DNA from: Bacteroidales bacterium
GTDB taxonomy: Bacteria; Bacteroidota; Bacteroidia; Bacteroidales; Paludibacteraceae
Reading direction: 5' to 3'
DNA: 37,143 nucleotides
Assembly (NCBI GenBank): GCA_012517575.1
Contig: JAAYUQ010000066.1
Coordinates: 1-37,143, forward strand
Below, piece after piece: positions 1 through 8,722 of this stretch; position 1 is the first letter of the stretch; every line of letters begins with the position of its first letter. The notes under the pieces are model-generated. The model was not told where the DNA came from and did not search any database. It worked only from the letters and a program-made list of their open reading frames with translations. Both the position numbers and the translations under genes were made by a program.

Positions 1-33
1 TATTTGTTTAATTTAAAGAATTTTTCAATAAAA

Positions 34-1227
34 CTAAGGACAACTATTTGCCACGCACCCTTTTGTGTCTTTTACCTGAATATTATAATTTCCAGCCGGC
101 AAATTTTCAAATTTGTAAGGACTTGTGTGTGACTCAGAAGTGTAATTTATTCCTCCATCTTTCGAGAAAAAATATTGACCCGAACCGCCCGAAACGCTGA
201 CTTCTATCCAGCCAGAACTGTCACCAAAACATTGGACATTCGATTGGGTGATACCTGTAATTTGAGGAAGTAGAGGATCTTGTAAAGTAACATCTCCTGC
301 TATTGATGGGCTACACCCGGAGACAGAAGATACATATCTAATGTCTTTATACACACCAGCAGGGACAGTTAAAGTCGCTGAATTATTGATCAACTGCACA
401 TTTCCAAAAGAATGAATAACATCGGAAGCATCCGTATAATAAAACTGGTTGTAAATACCGTTTTCAATACCGGCAGTGGTGAGAATAATCTGACCATTCC
501 CGCCACAGGAAGAAGGCTGGACCACAGAAGCTAATGAAATAACAGGACATACCGTAAAATTGGCCTTGTAATTATTTCCTCCGTTATTGATATAAACTAT
601 TTCCGAACATCCATTGGGATCTGTGTAACTGCCATTTACCTGATAGTAAAGTTCCAACGTATATTTCCCTTCACTCGTCTGAGTCAAATCCAATAACGAG
701 TTTTCCGTCAAGTGACCTACCCCACCCGATGCCCACGATTGCCATTTCTGGTAGCCGGATTCATTACAAGGGCCATCTCCGGGTAAATCAGGAAATTTAT
801 ATTGATTCAAATCACAATTATCAAACCATGCTATTTCGTGTTCGGTAAAAGTGGGGGAAACGGGTCGTTGACCTTGCGGATATACTACATAAAAAACTTT
901 GGCAGAACAAACATTCCCGGGATTTTTTTTGTAGGTTTTGACTTCAGCACCTCTAAAAATCAAAGAATGAGAATTGGCTGCATGAGAGCCAAAATCTCTA
1001 TCTTGAAACAATGCTGATTGCCAATTTCCACCACCCTGTTCAATGGCATTTTCTTGAGCAGTAAAGGTGTGTCCGGATGTAGTCGTGGAAATGGAATAAG
1101 TATTATAAAACTGGCCATGACCATTGCTTTCGATCCATACAGCCGAAGCATAGGGGAAAAAATTCTGGGCATTTATGTTGGTTAAAATGCAAAGTAAAAT
1201 GAAAAGACAACCAATGTTTCGTTTCAT
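34..1227 (-). CDS. Secreted SprB-repeat-containing protein
   Basis: A 397-residue protein with a clear N-terminal signal peptide (basic MKRN, hydrophobic core to about residue 19, then NAQ), so it is exported. Residues about 20-230 form a Cys-, Asn- and Gly-rich extracellular region I do not recognise. Residues about 330-395 match one SprB-type repeat (QCFGDSSGWIEVSVSGGSG, later NYNIQVKDTKGC), a module found in Bacteroidota gliding adhesins and T9SS-exported surface proteins. The reading frame stops right after this repeat (KGCVANSCP), and no T9SS C-terminal sorting domain follows, although SprB-repeat proteins are often long and end in one. It may be a short or truncated relative. Function is unknown; surface adhesion is only an inference from the repeat. 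It diverges from carAB and has its own upstream region. Confidence 0.75.
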   Translation of the reverse strand: MKRNIGCLFILLCILTNINAQNFFPYASAVWIESNGHGQFYNTYSISTTTSGHTFTAQENAIEQGGGNWQSALFQDRDFGSHAANSHSLIFRGAEVKTYKKNPGNVCSAKVFYVVYPQGQRPVSPTFTEHEIAWFDNCDLNQYKFPDLPGDGPCNESGYQKWQSWASGGVGHLTENSLLDLTQTSEGKYTLELYYQVNGSYTDPNGCSEIVYINNGGNNYKANFTVCPVISLASVVQPSSCGGNGQIILTTAGIENGIYNQFYYTDASDVIHSFGNVQLINNSATLTVPAGVYKDIRYVSSVSGCSPSIAGDVTLQDPLLPQITGITQSNVQCFGDSSGWIEVSVSGGSGQYFFSKDGGINYTSESHTSPYKFENLPAGNYNIQVKDTKGCVANSCP

Positions 1228-1554
1228 CCGAAAATAGAGTTATGTTTGTTCAACAAAAAATCATTTAGTAATAAATTGAACTAAAAAGTATTACCTTCAA
1301 AATTTTTATTGCAAAACATACATCAGTTGTCAGGTTAAAAACAGCCTTGTTTTGGGTTGGGAAGTACTTTTGACTCATGACACTAAATTTAAGGTAAAAC
1401 TGTTCAAATTAAAAGCATGTTATTTGTGATTACAAACAAAATGTAAGAAAAATGCACAAAAATCGTAGCAAACGTTTGCAGACAAAATGATTTATTGTTA
1501 ATTTGACACTGTTTCATCACCATCAAGTTTTCCGAAATTTTCCCACTACCATTT

Positions 1555-1586
1555 TTTGCTTCAATCAAGAAAAATCCGTATCTTTG
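1555..1586 (+). promoter_or_regulatory. Bacteroidota-type promoter for carAB
   Basis: TTTG at 1555-1558 (the -33 element) and TATCTTTG at 1579-1586 (the -7 element, consensus TAnnTTTG) are separated by 20 bases. This matches the established Bacteroides sigma-ABfr promoter with 19-21 base spacing. Transcription would start near 1593, giving a leader of about 73 bases before the ATG at 1666. It is the best-formed promoter in the window. Confidence 0.75.
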
Positions 1587-1610
1587 CACAAATTTGGATA
1601 TACCATTTTT

Positions 1611-1646
1611 TCAGGCAGATTTTTATGGTTTTGCCTGATATTTTTC
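1611..1646 (+). promoter_or_regulatory. Leader hairpin with T-run, candidate attenuator of carAB
   Basis: TCAGGCA (1611-1617) pairs perfectly with TGCCTGA (1632-1638) across a 14-base loop and is followed by TATTTTTC. It lies between the predicted transcription start (about 1593) and the carAB start codon. That is the layout of an intrinsic terminator used for attenuation, which is common for pyrimidine genes. The stem is only 7 bp and the T-run is interrupted by an A, so termination strength is uncertain. No anti-terminator pairing or PyrR-type anti-anti-terminator was identified. Confidence 0.45.
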
Positions 1647-1665
1647 AGAAGTTTATAAGGAATTT

Positions 1666-4600
1666 ATGCAACAATTCAAACCTGTCCACCTTATTTTGGA
1701 AGATGGAACCATATTTGAGGGAAAATCTTTCGGTTACGAAAAACCGGCGGCCGGAGAAGTAGTTTTCAATACTGCTATGGTCGGTTATCCCGAAAGTTTG
1801 ACCGACCCCTCCTACAAGGGTCAGTTATTGGCGCTCACTTACCCGCTTATTGGTAATTATGGCGTCCCGATCGACAAAGAACAAAACGGATTGTCCACCT
1901 TTTACGAATCGGAAAAAATTCAGGCATCAGCTTTAATTATTTCCGATTTTTCTTTTCATTACAGTCATTGGAATGCCGGAAAAAGTCTTAGCGATTGGCT
2001 GATAGAAAATAAAGTTCCCGGTATTTTCGGCGTTGATACCCGCGAATTGACCAAGTTGGTACGCGAAAAGGGAACTATGCTGGGGAAAATAGTTTTTCCG
2101 GGAGAAGATATCGAATTTGTAGATCCAGATACCGAAAATCAGGTTGCAAAAGTCAGCTGCAGCGAAGTGATTACTTATGGAAACGGAAAACATCGCATTC
2201 TGCTCGTTGATTGCGGAGTGAAACACAACATAATCCGTTGCCTACTCAAACGCGACACTACTGTCGTTCGTGTGCCGTGGAATTACGATTTTCATCAGTT
2301 GGATTATGACGCACTGTTTATTTCCAATGGACCGGGAAGTCCTGAATTTTGCGAAGCTACGGTGAATAATATTCGAAAAACCATGCAGACTGACAAACCC
2401 ATTTTCGGAATTTGCATGGGAAATCAATTGCTTTCAATGGCCGGAGGAGCAAAAATATACAAACTGAAATACGGGCACAGAAGCCACAACCAACCGGTTC
2501 AGCTGGCAGGAACACAAAGAGCTTTTATCACCTCCCAAAACCACGGCTTTGCTGTAGATAATTCTACTTTAAGCGACGAATGGGAACCATTGTTTGTAAA
2601 CATGAACGATGGTACAAACGAAGGAATACGGCATAAAACCAAACCATGGTTTTCCTGTCAATTCCATCCCGAAGCCTCTTCAGGCCCAACCGATACGGAA
2701 TTTCTTTTTGATGTATTGATACACACCCTGACCGAAAAAAACAAATCCATTCCTCAGCTCATAGAAGAAGAACTGGAGAAAAAACAAATTATAAAGCACA
2801 CCTACCAAAGTCCAAAAAAAGGCGAGATAAAAAAAGTGCTGGTATTGGGTTCGGGAGCGCTTAAAATTGGTGAAGCCGGCGAGTTCGACTATTCCGGTTC
2901 ACAGGCATTGAAAGCTTTAAAAGAAGAAAACATTCAAACTATTCTCATCAATCCTAATATTGCTACCGTTCAAACTTCGGAAGGCATTGCCGATAAGGTT
3001 TATTTTTTGCCGGTTACTCCTTATTTTGTCGAAAAAGTCATTGAAAAGGAACGACCGGATGGAATTTTTCTTTCCTTTGGCGGACAGACAGCACTCAACT
3101 GTGGAGTAACGCTGTATGAGCAGGGAGTTTTTGAAAAATACAACGTAAAAGTGCTTGGGACGCCGGTACAATCCATTATCGATACTGAAGATCGTCAGCT
3201 TTTCAATCAGAAACTTTCTGAAATTGATGTAAAATATATCAAAAGCCACGCGGTTACCAATGTAAACGATGCTGTTTCCGCAGCTCACGATTTGGGTTAT
3301 CCTGTAATTGTTCGCGCTGCGTATGCTTTGGGTGGTTTGGGAAGCGGCTTTTGCAATAACGATGAAGAACTGCATATTTTGGTAGAAAAAGCTTTTTCGT
3401 ATTCACCACAGGTTTTGGTAGAAAAATCGCTGAAAGGTTGGAAAGAAGTGGAATATGAAGTAGTGAGAGACCGCTATGACAACTGTATCACAGTCTGCAA
3501 CATGGAAAATTTCGATCCGCTGGGTATTCATACCGGAGAAAGTATCGTTGTAGCTCCATCTCAAACACTTACAAACAGCGAATATCACAAACTGCGCGAA
3601 CTATCCATCCGTATTATTCGCCACATTGGAATTATTGGTGAATGTAACATTCAGTATGCACTGGATCCGTTTTCGGAAGATTATCGGGTAATTGAAGTCA
3701 ATGCCCGCTTAAGTCGTTCTTCAGCGCTTGCTTCAAAAGCCACAGGTTATCCATTGGCTTTTATTGCCACCAAACTTGGCTTGGGTTATGGACTCCCCGA
3801 ATTGAAAAATTCGGTTACCAAAAATACATCCGCTTTTTTTGAACCAGCACTTGATTATATCGTTTGTAAAATTCCCCGTTGGGATTTGAGTAAATTCAAC
3901 GGTGTATCTCATCAATTGGGCAGCAGTATGAAATCGGTCGGTGAAGTGATGGCCATCGGGCGTAGTTTTGAAGAGGTTTTTCAGAAAGGACTGCGCATGA
4001 TTGGCTTGGGGATGCACGGTTTTGTTGCCAACAGAGAATATTTTAGTGACAGCCTCGATATGGCTCTCTCCCAGCCTACCGATAAGCGTGTGTTTTATTT
4101 GGCTCAAGCTCTCCATGAAGGTTACTCCATCGACAAGTTATACGAATTAACAAAAATCGACCGCTGGTTCCTTTTTAAGCTCCAAAATATCATCGGGCTT
4201 GAACATGAACTTGAAAAATATAATTCACTCGAAAAACTTCCGAATGAATTGCTGCTGGAAGCAAAAAAAGCAGGCTTTTCCGATTTTCAAATTACACGTT
4301 TGATAACCAAATGTCTGCCTGAAGAAATAGAGGGAAAAATGAAGCTGACTCGAATTCATCGTCAGCGCTGCAATATCTTGCCATCGGTGAAACAAATTGA
4401 TACGCTGGCAGCCGAATATCCGGCTTTGACGAATTATCTTTACCTAACCTACAACGGTTGTGGTAACGATGTTCATCACGAAGACGATCAGCGTTCCGTT
4501 GTCGTTTTGGGTTCAGGAGCTTACCGAATCGGTTCTTCTGTGGAATTTGACTGGTGCGGCGTCAATGCACTGACCACCATTCGCAAGGAAGGTTATCGCT

Positions 4601-6036
4601 CGGTTATGATTAATTATAATCCCGAAACAGTTTCCACCGATTACGACATGTGCGACCGGCTATATTTTGATGAACTGACCTTTGAACGCGTCATGGACAT
4701 TATCGAAATGGAAATGCCGAAAGGTGTTGTAGTATCCACAGGCGGACAAATTCCCAATAATTTGGCAATGAAACTTGCTGACGCTAAGGTCAATATTCTC
4801 GGGACGCAAGCCGAATTTATAGATATGGCAGAAGACCGGCACAAATTTTCGGCCATGCTCGACCAGCTCGGTATCGACCAGCCACGCTGGAAAGAATTGA
4901 CTACTTTCGAAGAAGTAAACGAATTTGTCGAACGCATTGGCTATCCTGTTTTGGTGCGGCCTTCGTACGTACTTTCGGGTGCCGCCATGAACGTTTGTTA
5001 TGATGCTTCGCAATTGGAAGAATTTTTAAAACTGGCTACCAACGTTTCCAAACAACATCCGGTAGTCATTTCGGAATTTTTGGAACGTTGCAAGGAAATA
5101 GAAATAGATGCTGTAGCCGACAAAGGAGAAATTATTGTTTACGCCATATCGGAACACATCGAATTTGCAGGTGTTCACTCAGGAGATGCCACGACACAGT
5201 TTCCTCCACAAAAAATTTACGTGGAAACCATACGCAGAATCAAGAACATTGCCCGTCAGATAGCTCGTTCGCTCAATATTTCCGGCCCGTTCAACATTCA
5301 ATTCCTGGCTCGCGACAATTATATTAAAGTAATAGAATGCAACTTGCGCTCGTCGCGCAGCTTTCCGTTTGTATCCAAGGTATTGAAAATCAATTTTATC
5401 GAAATCGCTACAAAAATCATGTTGGGTATTCCGGTGCAAAAACCGGAAAAATCGGCTTTCGATCTCGATTATGTTGGAGTAAAAGCATCGCAGTTCTCAT
5501 TCGCACGGTTGCAGCAAGCCGACCCGATTTTGGGAGTCGATATGGCTTCTACCGGTGAAGTTGGCTGTTTGGGTGACGATTCGTCGGAAGCTCTTTTGAA
5601 ATCATTGCTATCGGTAGGGTTAACCATTCCGAAGAAGAACATTCTGATTTCTTCAGGCGAACCTAAGTCGAAAGTAGATTTGCTGGATGCCTGTCGATTG
5701 CTTTACAGAAAAGGTTATCAAATATATGCTACACGCGGAACGCATCAGTTTTTGATGGACAATGGCATAGCCAGTATTCCGGTTCAGTGGCCCGACGAAG
5801 AAGGAGAATTTAACGTAAAAGACATGATTACAGCCAAAAAATTCGATTTGGTGATCAATATTCCAAAAAATGTTACGCGCAGGGAATTGGCCAATGATTA
5901 CACGATTCGGCGAAGCGCCATCGATTTCAACATTCCTTTGTTGACCAATGCACGGCTGGCAAGTGCTTTTATTTTTGCCTTCTGTAACTTGACAATGGAT
6001 GATATAAAAATAAAAAGTTGGGACGAATATCGTTAA
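1666..6036 (+). CDS. carAB: Fused carbamoyl-phosphate synthase, glutamine-hydrolysing (CarA-CarB single chain)
   Basis: It makes carbamoyl phosphate from glutamine, bicarbonate and 2 ATP for pyrimidine and arginine synthesis. Residues 1-360 are the small subunit: the CPSase N-terminal domain, then a class I glutaminase with nucleophile Cys250 (FGICMGNQ) and His334/Glu336 (CQFHPEAS). From about residue 386 the large subunit follows without a break: first synthetase half (VLGSGALKIGEAGEFDYSG), oligomerisation region, second half from about 943 (VVLGSGAYRIGSS), and the MGS-like allosteric domain from about 1326 to the end. The linker (about 362-388) has no Met, so CarB cannot start separately. 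Wording such as KSLKGWKEVEYEVVRD and GYPESLTDPSYKGQ is of the eukaryotic CAD/CPS II type, as also seen in Bacteroidota CarB. GNQ replaces the common GHQ after the nucleophile. The start is supported by AAGGA seven bases upstream. Confidence 0.95.
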   Translation: MQQFKPVHLILEDGTIFEGKSFGYEKPAAGEVVFNTAMVGYPESLTDPSYKGQLLALTYPLIGNYGVPIDKEQNGLSTFYESEKIQASALIISDFSFHYSHWNAGKSLSDWLIENKVPGIFGVDTRELTKLVREKGTMLGKIVFPGEDIEFVDPDTENQVAKVSCSEVITYGNGKHRILLVDCGVKHNIIRCLLKRDTTVVRVPWNYDFHQLDYDALFISNGPGSPEFCEATVNNIRKTMQTDKPIFGICMGNQLLSMAGGAKIYKLKYGHRSHNQPVQLAGTQRAFITSQNHGFAVDNSTLSDEWEPLFVNMNDGTNEGIRHKTKPWFSCQFHPEASSGPTDTEFLFDVLIHTLTEKNKSIPQLIEEELEKKQIIKHTYQSPKKGEIKKVLVLGSGALKIGEAGEFDYSGSQALKALKEENIQTILINPNIATVQTSEGIADKVYFLPVTPYFVEKVIEKERPDGIFLSFGGQTALNCGVTLYEQGVFEKYNVKVLGTPVQSIIDTEDRQLFNQKLSEIDVKYIKSHAVTNVNDAVSAAHDLGYPVIVRAAYALGGLGSGFCNNDEELHILVEKAFSYSPQVLVEKSLKGWKEVEYEVVRDRYDNCITVCNMENFDPLGIHTGESIVVAPSQTLTNSEYHKLRELSIRIIRHIGIIGECNIQYALDPFSEDYRVIEVNARLSRSSALASKATGYPLAFIATKLGLGYGLPELKNSVTKNTSAFFEPALDYIVCKIPRWDLSKFNGVSHQLGSSMKSVGEVMAIGRSFEEVFQKGLRMIGLGMHGFVANREYFSDSLDMALSQPTDKRVFYLAQALHEGYSIDKLYELTKIDRWFLFKLQNIIGLEHELEKYNSLEKLPNELLLEAKKAGFSDFQITRLITKCLPEEIEGKMKLTRIHRQRCNILPSVKQIDTLAAEYPALTNYLYLTYNGCGNDVHHEDDQRSVVVLGSGAYRIGSSVEFDWCGVNALTTIRKEGYRSVMINYNPETVSTDYDMCDRLYFDELTFERVMDIIEMEMPKGVVVSTGGQIPNNLAMKLADAKVNILGTQAEFIDMAEDRHKFSAMLDQLGIDQPRWKELTTFEEVNEFVERIGYPVLVRPSYVLSGAAMNVCYDASQLEEFLKLATNVSKQHPVVISEFLERCKEIEIDAVADKGEIIVYAISEHIEFAGVHSGDATTQFPPQKIYVETIRRIKNIARQIARSLNISGPFNIQFLARDNYIKVIECNLRSSRSFPFVSKVLKINFIEIATKIMLGIPVQKPEKSAFDLDYVGVKASQFSFARLQQADPILGVDMASTGEVGCLGDDSSEALLKSLLSVGLTIPKKNILISSGEPKSKVDLLDACRLLYRKGYQIYATRGTHQFLMDNGIASIPVQWPDEEGEFNVKDMITAKKFDLVINIPKNVTRRELANDYTIRRSAIDFNIPLLTNARLASAFIFAFCNLTMDDIKIKSWDEYR

Positions 6037-6127
6037 AATATTTTCATTATCAAGCAATTAGAAAGACGGAGAAATAACCGTATTAAAATAAGCAAAAAAA
6101 CATTTTTCAAATACAGGGAAAATTGCT

Positions 6128-6135
6128 TAATTTTG
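6128..6135 (+). promoter_or_regulatory. -7 promoter element upstream of tRNA-Pro
   Basis: TAATTTTG fits TAnnTTTG and would start transcription around 6142, just before the tRNA at 6155. No good -33 TTTG is seen at the expected distance, so this is a half-match. Confidence 0.45.
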
Positions 6136-6154
6136 TATTCCGTTTTCAACTATT

Positions 6155-6230
6155 CGGGATGTAGCTCAGTCCGGTTTAGAGTACGCGTCTGGGGGGCGTG
6201 TGGTCGCTGGTTCGAATCCAGTCATCCCGA
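6155..6230 (+). tRNA. tRNA-Pro (anticodon GGG)
   Basis: A complete 76-base cloverleaf folds by hand. The acceptor stem is CGGGATG (6155-6161) with CATCCCG (6223-6229) and discriminator A. The D stem is GCTC/GAGT. The anticodon stem is CGCGT/GCGTG, including two G-T pairs, with loop CTGGGGG giving anticodon GGG at 6191-6193. The T arm is GCTGG-TTCGAAT-CCAGT. C1-G72 and discriminator A agree with bacterial proline tRNAs. The CCA end is not encoded. A terminator follows directly, so the gene is probably a single transcription unit. Confidence 0.95.
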
Positions 6231-6235
6231 CAAAA

Positions 6236-6263
6236 GCCGGTGCAGTGTTGCGCCGGTTTTTTT
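6236..6263 (+). terminator. Rho-independent terminator after tRNA-Pro
   Basis: CCGGTGC pairs with GCGCCGG (one T-G pair) around the loop AGTGTT and is followed by seven T. AAAA before the stem can pair with the first Ts and extend it. It begins six bases after the tRNA end. Confidence 0.85.
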
Positions 6264-6445
6264 AACTTTCACCATCGTACAAATCCTCTCACATTGCAAA
6301 TTACACCTTTTCGGTATTTTTCACACGAAGCCAATATCCAAAAAAAAAGGAAAAAATTACGAACTGAAAGATTTCGAAACATTTTCAAGTCTTTTGTGAA
6401 TCATGAGTCCAAATTTTCAAACCAGCTGATTTCTTTTTCGTTAAA

Positions 6446-7693
6446 TCAATTGTCGTCTGAAGAATCTTCATATCTTTTCGCTGCCAACTCGGCAATTTTT
6501 ACAATGACCATCATAGCTTTTTCCATCGAAGGAATGGGAATGTACTCGAAACGTCCATGAAAGTTCATCCCACCCGCAAAAATATTTGGACAAGGAAGTC
6601 CCATGTACGAAAGGCGCGCCCCATCTGTTCCTCCTCGTACGGGAACAATTTTTGGCACAACACCCACTTCCTTCATGGCGTCGGAAGCCAAATCAATAAT
6701 GTGCATGACTGGCTCAATTTTTTCACGCATGTTGTAATATTGATCCCGTAACTCTATAACAGCCGTATTTTCTCCAAATTCGGCATTAATTTTATTGACC
6801 AAATGCTGAAGCTCTTTTTTCCGTTGTTCAAATTTTTCACGGTTGTGGTCGCGAATGATAAAACTCATGGTTGTTTTTTCCACTGTTCCTTCTATGGAAG
6901 TCAAATGGTAAAAACCTTCATAACCTTCGGTATGTTCGGGTGTTTCGTGACGCGGAAGCATGGCGGAAAATTGATGGGCTATACGGATGGAATTTTTCAT
7001 TTTGTGAAGTGCATAGCCTGGATGAACATTCAACCCGTAAAAAGTTACTTTTGCTGAGGCGGCATTAAAATTCTCAAATTCCAATTCTCCGATTTCTCCG
7101 CCATCAATAGTGTATGCCCAATCGGCAGCAAATTTTTGCACATCGAAATAATCCGCCCCCTTGCCTATTTCTTCATCCGGAGTGAAAGCAATGCGGATCT
7201 TACCATGTTCGATCTCAGGATGACGCAAAAGATATTCCACTGCAGAAATAATTTCGGCAATGCCAGCCTTGTCATCGGCTCCCAATAACGTTGTTCCATC
7301 AGTTACTATAATATCCTGACCCACATACTGCAGAATTTCTGGAAATTTCTCTGTTTCCAGTACAATCAACTGTTCTTCATTCAGTAAAATATCCTTACCA
7401 TCGAAATTTTTAATAATTTGTGGCTTAACGTTTTTCCCACTCATATCCGGACTTGTATCCAAATGTGCAATAAAGCCGATAGTTGGAATTTTCTTATTGG
7501 TATTGGCTGGCAGAGTTGCCATAACATAGCCATTTTTGTCCACCTCGGCATCTTTCAGACCAAGAGATTTCAATTCTTTTACCAAGTGATGAGCAAAAAC
7601 CATTTGACCGGGCGTACTTGGTGTCATATTGGTCAATTCGTCGGAAGTTGTAGTAAAACTTACGTATTTCAAAAATCTGTCGGTTAATGTCAT
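6446..7693 (-). CDS. pepT: Peptidase T (tripeptide aminopeptidase, M20B)
   Basis: A cytoplasmic di-zinc exopeptidase that removes the N-terminal residue from tripeptides. With the start at 7693 (MTLTDRF) the protein is 415 residues, close to the family's usual length, and the M20 residues fall at canonical positions: His77/Asp79 (IAHLDTS), Asp140 (LLGADDKAG), Glu174/Glu175 (TPDEEIG), Asp197 (TIDGGE) and His379 (NFHGRFE). The frame could extend 18 codons upstream to 7747, but that start lies upstream of a -7 promoter motif at 7718-7725, so the shorter form is preferred. It stands alone on the minus strand between the tRNA and nth. No signal peptide is seen. Confidence 0.95.
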   Translation of the reverse strand: MTLTDRFLKYVSFTTTSDELTNMTPSTPGQMVFAHHLVKELKSLGLKDAEVDKNGYVMATLPANTNKKIPTIGFIAHLDTSPDMSGKNVKPQIIKNFDGKDILLNEEQLIVLETEKFPEILQYVGQDIIVTDGTTLLGADDKAGIAEIISAVEYLLRHPEIEHGKIRIAFTPDEEIGKGADYFDVQKFAADWAYTIDGGEIGELEFENFNAASAKVTFYGLNVHPGYALHKMKNSIRIAHQFSAMLPRHETPEHTEGYEGFYHLTSIEGTVEKTTMSFIIRDHNREKFEQRKKELQHLVNKINAEFGENTAVIELRDQYYNMREKIEPVMHIIDLASDAMKEVGVVPKIVPVRGGTDGARLSYMGLPCPNIFAGGMNFHGRFEYIPIPSMEKAMMVIVKIAELAAKRYEDSSDDN

Positions 7694-7717
7694 GATAATC
7701 GATTTTATTTGTTGCTT

Positions 7718-7725
7718 CAAAGTTA
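7718..7725 (-). promoter_or_regulatory. -7 promoter element of pepT
   Basis: Read on the minus strand this is TAACTTTG, an exact TAnnTTTG. Transcription would start near 7711, about 18 bases before the ATG at 7693. That supports 7693 over the longer start at 7747. No -33 TTTG is visible at the usual spacing. Confidence 0.5.
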
Positions 7726-7926
7726 CAGATTTTCTTTTAAAAACCATTCCTGAAGCAATTTTTTTAGATGGAAAGAAAATTTAAAACAACAAACAAGATG
7801 TTTTAATTTTAAATCAGCAATTTGCATTTCTAATTTGAACTTAGCACCGCACAAAAACTAATGTAAAAATAATTTGTTTTAGTGAAAACAAAATTTACAA
7901 AAACATATTTTGCTGAAATTATTGTG

Positions 7927-7934
7927 TACATTTG
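7927..7934 (+). promoter_or_regulatory. -7 promoter element of nth
   Basis: TACATTTG fits TAnnTTTG and lies 33 bases before the nth start codon. The -33 element is not at the expected distance. It is the only plausible promoter in the 219-base gap between pepT and nth, which otherwise appears featureless. Confidence 0.45.
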
Positions 7935-7966
7935 TAGATTAAATTTTTAACCTTTCAGAAGGTTAT

Positions 7967-8611
7967 ATGACAATCGAAGATCGTTATCGGCACATTTTGG
8001 AGTGGTTTGCAGTAAATATGCCCAATGCTCAAACGGAATTAAACTACTCCAATCCGTTTGAGCTACTGGTTGCAGTGATCCTTTCGGCACAATGTACTGA
8101 CAAACGGGTAAATATGGTTACGCCACGACTATTTTCCGCTTTTCCAACGCCGGAAGCTATGGCAGCCGCCACTCCCGAACAGCTATTGGAATATATTCAC
8201 AGCGTCTCTTATCCCAACAGTAAAGCCAAGCATTTGGTAGAAATGTCGCGAAAATTGGTAACTGACTTTGAAGGAAAGATTCCTGACGACGTGGACAAGC
8301 TCCAAACGCTTCCCGGCGTTGGGCGAAAGACGGCTAATATTATCGCTGCAGTTATTTACAACCAACCGGCTATGCCGGTCGATACGCATGTGTTTCGCAT
8401 TTCGGAGCGATTGGGATTGACCACGAATTCAAAAAATCCTTTACAAACCGAACGAGAACTGGTTCGCTTCATACCGCCACATTTGTTGCCCATTGCGCAC
8501 CATTGGCTTATTTTGCATGGGCGGTATGTTTGCCTTGCCCGAAAACCCAAATGTGATGAATGTGGCTTAAAAGCATGGTGTAGATATTATTCTTCAAATA
8601 CTTCGGAATAA
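7967..8611 (+). CDS. nth: Endonuclease III (DNA glycosylase/AP lyase)
   Basis: A base-excision repair enzyme that removes oxidised pyrimidines and nicks abasic sites. The 214-residue protein has the full HhH-GPD fold: hairpin LPGVGRKTAN with catalytic Lys121, catalytic Asp139 (PVDTHVFR), and a C-terminal [4Fe-4S] loop with Cys189, Cys196, Cys199 and Cys205 (spacing C-X6-C-X2-C-X5-C). Length and residue numbers agree with E. coli Nth to within two positions. The start ATG at 7967 is preceded by AGAAGG ten bases away, a usable ribosome binding site. The gene is probably monocistronic. A 110-base AT-rich gap with the inverted repeat ACAGAA-TT-TTCTGT (8653-8666) separates it from the serpin. Confidence 0.95.
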   Translation: MTIEDRYRHILEWFAVNMPNAQTELNYSNPFELLVAVILSAQCTDKRVNMVTPRLFSAFPTPEAMAAATPEQLLEYIHSVSYPNSKAKHLVEMSRKLVTDFEGKIPDDVDKLQTLPGVGRKTANIIAAVIYNQPAMPVDTHVFRISERLGLTTNSKNPLQTERELVRFIPPHLLPIAHHWLILHGRYVCLARKPKCDECGLKAWCRYYSSNTSE

Positions 8612-8722
8612 ACCCATGAAACATGGAAAAATTGTTTTATCCAATTATAAAAACAGAATTTTCTGTAATCCATAAAACATTAAAAGTTTATTTTATTCTT
8701 ACTCTTTCAAAAAATTACTGCC

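Larger units (their letters stand above)
1228..1665. other. Divergent intergenic region between the SprB-repeat gene and carAB
   Basis: This 438-base AT-rich spacer lies between two diverging genes. Its right part holds the carAB promoter (1555-1586) and a leader hairpin (1611-1646). On the plus strand there is also an isolated TAnnTTTG match at 1365-1372 without a correctly spaced -33 element. I see no exact -7 motif for the minus-strand gene; TATGTTTTG, read on the minus strand near 1311-1319, is one base off. I found no convincing gene or RNA in 1228-1550. Confidence 0.6.

Noticed and set aside
1625-1762. A 45-residue upstream frame overlapping the carAB start as a leader peptide gene
   Set aside because: No ribosome binding site and no codon pattern typical of a leader peptide. 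It is kept only as a side remark under the attenuator finding.
2917-3375. A 152-codon minus-strand frame inside carAB
   Set aside because: Antisense to the conserved first ATP-grasp half, with no recognisable protein features.
7693-7747. The 18-codon N-terminal extension of peptidase T
   Set aside because: The -7 promoter motif lies within it, and the shorter form matches the family's length and residue numbering.
8653-8666. Inverted repeat ACAGAA-TT-TTCTGT after nth as a terminator
   Set aside because: The arms are only 6 bp with a 2-base centre too small for a hairpin loop, and no T-run follows. It is noted only under nth.
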